A stretch of DNA of 36,890 bases from Cellvibrionales bacterium UBA3090 (GTDB taxonomy: Bacteria > Pseudomonadota > Gammaproteobacteria > Pseudomonadales > Porticoccaceae), in assembly GCA_002367235.1 (NCBI GenBank), contig DFBC01000153.1, forward strand, positions 1 to 36,890, written 5' to 3'. Positions 31,911 to 36,890 of this stretch are shown in pieces. A model generated the notes under the pieces. It worked only from the letters and a program-made list of their open reading frames with translations. It ran no database searches and was not told where the DNA came from. Within the stretch, counting starts at the first letter, position 1. Each line of letters begins with the position of its first letter. Both the position numbers and the translations under genes were made by a program.

Positions 31911-33329
31911 TTAAACTTCAAGATAATCGAGGATGCCTTCTCCGGCTTGCCGACCTTCCCAGATAGCCGTTACCACCAAATCTGAACCCCGTACCATATC
32001 TCCACCCGCAAACACTTTGGGGTTGCTTGTTTGGAACTTGAACTCCTGCTCTTCGGGTGCGATCACACCCTCCCAATCGTTCAGCTCAACACCCAAATCT
32101 GCCAGCCACGGTGCCGGGCTTGGCTGAAAACCGAAGGCTATTAAGACGACATCTGCCGGTAATATTTCTTCACTACCACTCACAGGAATAGGACGACGTC
32201 GACCATTTTCATCCGGCTCACCGAGCTCTGTCGTGACAACTTTAATTCCCTCAACCTTACCATTACCCACAATTTCTATGGGCTGACGATTGAACAAGAA
32301 CTGAACACCTTCCTCCTTGGCATTTTGTACTTCCCTGCGAGAACCGGGCATATTCTCTTCATCTCTCCGGTAAGCACATGCCACGCTTTCTGCACCCTGC
32401 CGAATTGAAGTCCGGTTGCAGTCCATCGCTGTATCGCCACCACCTAGAACCACGACCCGCTGACCTGCAACACCAATAAATTCACTTTCGTCGTTTTCCC
32501 ACCCCATATTGCGGTTTACATTGGCGATCAGAAATGGGAGTGCATCATAAACGCCAGGTAGATCCTCACCGGGAAAGCCACCCTTCATGTACTTATAGGT
32601 GCCCATACCAAGAAACACAGCGTCATATTCTTCGACAAGCTGATCCATTGTCACATCAGTGCCGACATCCGTATTGAGTCGGAACTCGACACCCATTTCT
32701 TCAAACACCTGGCGACGATGCTGCATGACTGATTTTTCAAGCTTGAATTCGGGGATACCAAAGGTTAAGAGTCCACCAATTTCAGGATACCGATCAAAAA
32801 CCACGGGCTTGACGCCACTTCTAACGAGTACGTCAGCACAGCCAAGGCCTGCCGGGCCTGCGCCAATAATAGCAACTCGCTTATCCGTCCATGTCACCTT
32901 GGACATGTCAGGGCGCCAACCCATAGCGAATGCAGTATCAGTTATATACTTTTCGGCATTACCAATGGTCACCGCACCAAAGTCTTCATTTAAGGTACAA
33001 GCCCCTTCACAGAGTCTATCCTGAGGACAAACTCGACCACAGACTTCCGGCAACGTATTGGTGAGGTGACTTAACTCCGCCGCCTCCATAATATTTCCCT
33101 CAGAAAGCAATTTCAGCCAGTTAGGGATGTAGTTGTGAACGGGACATTTCCACTCACAATATGGATTGCCACAACTCAGGCAACGATGCGCCTGCCCCCC
33201 AGCCTGCTTTTCATCAAAAGGCTCATAAATTTCAACGAATTCCCGAGTACGACTGTACATACCCTTTTTATTGGGTTCCTGACGGTTTACCTGCACGAAC
33301 TGGAAATCGTTGTTCAACCTTTGGGTCAT
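31911..33329 (-). CDS. gltD: Glutamate synthase (NADPH) small subunit
   Basis: GltD takes electrons from NADPH through FAD and 4Fe-4S clusters and hands them to GltB. The 472-aa product has an N-terminal cysteine region (CLSCGNPYCEWKCP near 50-65 and CGRVCPQDRLCEGAC near 97-111). Two dinucleotide folds follow, GAGPAGLG (FAD, near 155) and GGGDTAMD (NADPH, near 296), with a late FAGGDMVRGSDLVV segment. Length matches family. It lies 33 bases downstream of gltB and 12 bases upstream of hemE, so cotranscription is expected. Confidence 0.96.
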   Translation of the reverse strand: MTQRLNNDFQFVQVNRQEPNKKGMYSRTREFVEIYEPFDEKQAGGQAHRCLSCGNPYCEWKCPVHNYIPNWLKLLSEGNIMEAAELSHLTNTLPEVCGRVCPQDRLCEGACTLNEDFGAVTIGNAEKYITDTAFAMGWRPDMSKVTWTDKRVAIIGAGPAGLGCADVLVRSGVKPVVFDRYPEIGGLLTFGIPEFKLEKSVMQHRRQVFEEMGVEFRLNTDVGTDVTMDQLVEEYDAVFLGMGTYKYMKGGFPGEDLPGVYDALPFLIANVNRNMGWENDESEFIGVAGQRVVVLGGGDTAMDCNRTSIRQGAESVACAYRRDEENMPGSRREVQNAKEEGVQFLFNRQPIEIVGNGKVEGIKVVTTELGEPDENGRRRPIPVSGSEEILPADVVLIAFGFQPSPAPWLADLGVELNDWEGVIAPEEQEFKFQTSNPKVFAGGDMVRGSDLVVTAIWEGRQAGEGILDYLEV

Positions 33330-33362
33330 AAGCTTAAACTCTTAAGTAACTGTGTCTGCCCA

Positions 33363-36300
33363 TTATTGAGGCGCAGCGCGGGTATGTTCTAGCAAACCTT
33401 GCAAGCTAGCTGCTTTAGGTTTCACTAACCAGAACTTGCCTACAAAGTATTCAAAATTATCAAGAATTTTCTGGCCCCAGGCACTGCCTGTCTCGGCCAC
33501 AAATTCCGTAATCATCCCTTCCAGATGATGGCGATAGGCTTCAGTCGCTTCACTGGTAATCCGCTGAATCTCCACCAGCTCCATGTTATATAGATCAACA
33601 AAACTACGCTGCTCATCCAGAACATAGGCAAAGCCACCGGTCATGCCAGCACCAAAGTTAGGACCAGTCGGGCCTAACACCGCGACCACACCGCCCGTCA
33701 TATATTCACAACAGTGGTGGCCCGCGCCTTCGACAACGGTATGTGCGCCAGAATTTCGTACAGCAAAACGTTCTCCCGTCCTGCCTGCCGCATATAGCTT
33801 GCCTCCGGTCGCACCATACAAACAGGTATTACCGATAATCGGTGCATCGTTAGAGGAAAATTTACTGTCTTCAGGTGGGGCAATCACGATCTTGCCTCCG
33901 GCCATGCCCTTACCCACATAATCGTTGGCATCACCAGAAAGATAAATATCAAGACCACCGGCGTTCCAAACACCCAAAGATTGACCAGCAACACCGGTAA
34001 GCTTGAGTTTTATTGGTGCATCAGCCATTCCCTGATTGCCATGTAACATAGCGATTTCGCCAGATAAACGAGCGCCGATGGAGCGGTCACAATTACTCAC
34101 CTCATAACTGAATTCGCCGCCCTGCTTAGCTTTAATGGCAGGCAAGATATCTGCCACCATTTGTTCAGCTAATAGCGCCTCGTCAAAAGGTGTGTTCTGG
34201 GCAACCTGGCAAGTTTGAGGCTTGCTTTCCAGTAGTTCATCCGTGTAGATGATCGGGGAGATATCCAACTTTTGTTGCTTATCTGTATTCCCAGACAAAA
34301 TTTCAAGGAGGTCAACCCGGCCCACCAACTCTCCTAGAGTCTGGACGCCCAACCGAGACATCCACTCACGGGTTTCCTCGGCCATGAAGCGGAAGAAGTT
34401 TTTGGCCGTCTCCACGGTACCTTTGTAGTACTCATCACGGAGATGCTGATCTTGAGTTGCAACACCTGTTGCACAGTTATTCAAGTGGCAAATACGTAGA
34501 TATTTACAGCCTAATGCCACCATAGGCGCCGTGCCAAACCCAAAGCTCTCGGCACCAAGAATGGCCGCTTTTACTACGTCAAGACCCGTTTTTAATCCAC
34601 CATCAGTTTGAACTCTCACCTTGTCGCGCAAATCATTGGCACGCAGCATTTGATGAGTTTCTGACAAGCCTAGCTCCCATGGGGAGCCAGCATAACGAAT
34701 GGAGGTTAACGGACTAGCAGCTGTACCGCCATCGTAGCCAGAAATCGTGATCAGATCTGCATAGGCTTTAGCAACACCTGTGGCAATAGTGCCAACACCT
34801 GGGCGAGACACCAGCTTGACTGAAATAAGCGCTCTGGGATTCACCTGCTTTAGATCAAAAATTAGCTGAGCTAAATCTTCAATCGAATAGATATCATGAT
34901 GAGGTGGCGGCGATATAAGGGTAACGCCAGGCACCGAATAACGAAGACGTGCAATCAGATCATTAACTTTGCCGCCAGGTAGCTGACCACCCTCACCAGG
35001 CTTTGCACCCTGCGCTACTTTAATTTGGATAACTTCAGCACTAGACAGGTAGTGGGGCGTCACACCAAAGCGACCTGAGGCAACCTGCTTGATCTTAGAA
35101 ACCTTAACCGTACCGTAACGAACCGGGTCTTCTCCACCTTCACCTGAGTTGGAGCGGCCGCCAAGACTATTCATTGCCTCGGCCAAGGCTTCATGGGCCT
35201 CCGGTGATAGAGCACCCAGAGACATACCAGCCGAATCAAAGCGCTTCAGGATATTCTCGACAGGCTCAATCTCTGACAAAGGCATGGGCTTGATATCATC
35301 GCGGATCTTGAGCAAATCTCTTAGCGTGGTCACAGGGCGCTCGTTGACCAATGCGGCGTAGTCATGCCAAGCAGCATAGTCACCATGCTGAACTGAGCGA
35401 TGCAGCGCTTGTATTACATCTGGATTAAATGCGTGGTATTCCTGGCCGTGAACATATTTCAGCAAGCCACCCGGGCTTACTGGCTTGCGCTCGCTCCAGG
35501 TTTCTTTAGCTAACTGCTGCTGATCTTTTTCCAGATCGCTAAATTCTGCACCCTTGATACGACTTGGAGTATCGGCAAAACACAAATCAACGACTTCTGA
35601 AGCAAGGCCAATAATTTCATAGAGCTGAGCACCGCGATATGAAGCAATCGTGGAGATACCCATTTTCGAAAGAATTTTAAGCAGCCCTTTATTGATACCT
35701 TTGCGATAATTTTTAAAGGCTGTGTCCAGATCGCTCAGTAATTCGCCCGAATTAATCAAGTCGGAAATAATATGATAGCTAAGGAAGGGATACACAGCTG
35801 AGGCACCGCAGCCAATCAGTGTGGCTATCTGGTGTGAGTCACGGGCTGATGCCGTACTCGCGATGATGTTCGCATCACAGCGCAACCCCACAGAAATCAA
35901 ATGGTGGTGAACTGCACCCACAGCCATCAGCATTGGTATTGGAAGCTTACCTATCTGAAGATCAGAATCAGACAAAATACAGCATACAATGCCGGCATTA
36001 ACCTCAGTTTCTACCTCCTGACAGAGAGTCTTAATTGCCTGCTTTAAGCTGATTTTTTCTGGGTCATAATTAACACTGAATTTTTTAACTTGGTAATCTT
36101 GCAACCCATTATTTTTTAACGCGTAGTACTTACGTGGGGACAGTACCGGGCTGTTAAGGTTTATTCGACAACCATGCTCATCTGACTCGTTAAAGATACA
36201 GCGCTCGCGCCCTAGCTGGACTTGCAAAGACATGACCAATGTCTCGCGCAACGGGTCGATTGGCGGATTGGTAACCTGGGCAAATTGCTGCCTAAAGTAA

Positions 36301-36890
36301 TCATAGAGTGATCGGTGCTTACTAGAGAGCACCGCCATTGGAGTATCGTCACCCATAGAGCCTACGGCTTCCTGACCACCTTCAGCAAGCGGCCTGATGA
36401 CTTGGTCTCGCTCTTCTTGAGAGGCTAAATACATTTTCATGTATTTATGTATCTGGTCTCGGGTTGTGGCACCTTCTACCTCAAAGCTCTCATCACCCAT
36501 GGTAGACATGATTTTTACTGCACCATCACGCAACCATTCCTGGTATGGGTTCTCGGATGCCAGCTGCTTATCTACATCCTCGGCATTGAGAATAGATCCT
36601 GTCTGAGTATCGATAGACAGCATATCACCAGGGCCAAGCCGACCTTTGGCAACTACGCTGCTCGGCTGGTAGCTATAAACACCAACCTCAGAGGCCACAG
36701 TAATAATATCGTCATCGGTTAGAACCCAGCGGGAGGGCCTCAAACCATTTCTATCTAGAGTGCAAACTGCATAGCGACCATCGGTGATAACCAAACCTGC
36801 CGGGCCATCCCAAGGCTCCATATGCATGGACATATATTCAAAGAAGGCCTTCTCATCAGGGCCAAAATCCGGAATATTATTCCAAGCGGG
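33363..36890 (-). CDS. gltB: Glutamate synthase (NADPH) large subunit, 5' part missing at right edge
   Basis: GltB combines 2-oxoglutarate with ammonia released from glutamine to give two glutamates. The frame is open to the last base of the window, so the start lies outside; 1175 codons are present of roughly 1500. Present are the end of the glutaminase domain (MEPWDGPAGLVITDG, RNGLRPSRW), the central domain, the FMN synthase domain with GGRSNSGEGGEDP and PGEGGQLPG, the 3Fe-4S cysteines in CKYLRICHLNNC, and the C-terminal GXGXG helix repeats. The N-terminal catalytic Cys of the glutaminase is not in the window. Internal ATGs near the edge are not true starts. Confidence 0.96.
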   Translation of the reverse strand, partial: PAWNNIPDFGPDEKAFFEYMSMHMEPWDGPAGLVITDGRYAVCTLDRNGLRPSRWVLTDDDIITVASEVGVYSYQPSSVVAKGRLGPGDMLSIDTQTGSILNAEDVDKQLASENPYQEWLRDGAVKIMSTMGDESFEVEGATTRDQIHKYMKMYLASQEERDQVIRPLAEGGQEAVGSMGDDTPMAVLSSKHRSLYDYFRQQFAQVTNPPIDPLRETLVMSLQVQLGRERCIFNESDEHGCRINLNSPVLSPRKYYALKNNGLQDYQVKKFSVNYDPEKISLKQAIKTLCQEVETEVNAGIVCCILSDSDLQIGKLPIPMLMAVGAVHHHLISVGLRCDANIIASTASARDSHQIATLIGCGASAVYPFLSYHIISDLINSGELLSDLDTAFKNYRKGINKGLLKILSKMGISTIASYRGAQLYEIIGLASEVVDLCFADTPSRIKGAEFSDLEKDQQQLAKETWSERKPVSPGGLLKYVHGQEYHAFNPDVIQALHRSVQHGDYAAWHDYAALVNERPVTTLRDLLKIRDDIKPMPLSEIEPVENILKRFDSAGMSLGALSPEAHEALAEAMNSLGGRSNSGEGGEDPVRYGTVKVSKIKQVASGRFGVTPHYLSSAEVIQIKVAQGAKPGEGGQLPGGKVNDLIARLRYSVPGVTLISPPPHHDIYSIEDLAQLIFDLKQVNPRALISVKLVSRPGVGTIATGVAKAYADLITISGYDGGTAASPLTSIRYAGSPWELGLSETHQMLRANDLRDKVRVQTDGGLKTGLDVVKAAILGAESFGFGTAPMVALGCKYLRICHLNNCATGVATQDQHLRDEYYKGTVETAKNFFRFMAEETREWMSRLGVQTLGELVGRVDLLEILSGNTDKQQKLDISPIIYTDELLESKPQTCQVAQNTPFDEALLAEQMVADILPAIKAKQGGEFSYEVSNCDRSIGARLSGEIAMLHGNQGMADAPIKLKLTGVAGQSLGVWNAGGLDIYLSGDANDYVGKGMAGGKIVIAPPEDSKFSSNDAPIIGNTCLYGATGGKLYAAGRTGERFAVRNSGAHTVVEGAGHHCCEYMTGGVVAVLGPTGPNFGAGMTGGFAYVLDEQRSFVDLYNMELVEIQRITSEATEAYRHHLEGMITEFVAETGSAWGQKILDNFEYFVGKFWLVKPKAASLQGLLEHTRAAPQ

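Noticed and set aside
32659..33024. 121-codon plus-strand frame opposite gltD
   Set aside because: Antisense shadow of a conserved gene; the serine/proline-rich translation has no domain features.
36833..36833. Start codon of gltB at the right edge
   Set aside because: The frame stays open to base 36890 and continues the conserved sequence upstream (NNIPDFGPDEKAFFEYM), so the true start is outside the window.
1..36890. Defence island, prophage, IS element or CRISPR array
   Set aside because: Genes are housekeeping or respiratory, with even base composition by eye; no transposase, integrase, terminal repeats or spaced repeat array was found.

Overview
The window is a chromosomal segment of a gammaproteobacterium. 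The conserved order mutL-amidase-tsaE-nnr-queG / orn-rsgA / rhodanese-psd and the gltB-gltD-hemE cluster are the arrangement known from Pseudomonas and related marine lineages (Cellvibrionales-like). A NorR-controlled nitric oxide reductase and a CptA-type lipid A-core transferase fit a free-living, often oxygen-limited marine or sediment bacterium. This placement is inferred from gene order and protein similarity only. I saw no tRNA, rRNA, insertion sequence, prophage or CRISPR array.

Layout. 1-2250: the start of bioB (leaving the window on the minus strand), divergent from comF, then cysE and a small DUF5062-like gene. 2276-9808: a complete cytochrome-c-dependent nitric oxide reductase operon on the minus strand, norC-norB-norD-norQ-norE-norF, divergent from its activator norR. 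The 364-bp norC/norR interval holds three NorR-type GT-N7-AC sites, a sigma54-like promoter facing norC, and an unlisted 28-codon signal-peptide-like ORF that would be the first cistron of the nor transcript. 9809-12515: cptA (phosphoethanolamine transferase) behind a perfect PmrA-box-like repeat, then a rhomboid protease. 12524-15640: recQ, a DUF2007 protein with a RanBP2-type zinc finger, and two small uncharacterised genes with structured flanks.

15688-23046 (minus strand): a murein pair (MepK-like endopeptidase and LdtD-like L,D-transpeptidase), then mutL, an AMIN/LysM amidase, tsaE and nnr, the last three tightly coupled. 23112-28391: queG, ytoQ, orn, an MscS-like channel, rsgA and a RhdA-type rhodanese. 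28395-30676: psd, overlapping tail to tail with a DUF3391/HD-GYP protein whose metal ligands are largely missing. 30825-36890: hemE, gltD and gltB on the minus strand; gltB runs off the right edge without its start.

How the parts fit. NorR senses NO and, with sigma54, should switch on NorCB, with NorD/NorQ for maturation and NorE/NorF as accessory membrane proteins. No nitrite reductase is present here, so the window alone does not separate denitrification from NO detoxification. The rest is mostly housekeeping: DNA repair, tRNA modification, ribosome maturation, cell-wall remodelling, phosphatidylethanolamine synthesis and its transfer to lipid A core, and ammonium assimilation. The most noteworthy signals are the nor control region with its small ORF, the degenerate HD-GYP protein, and the PmrA-like box before cptA.
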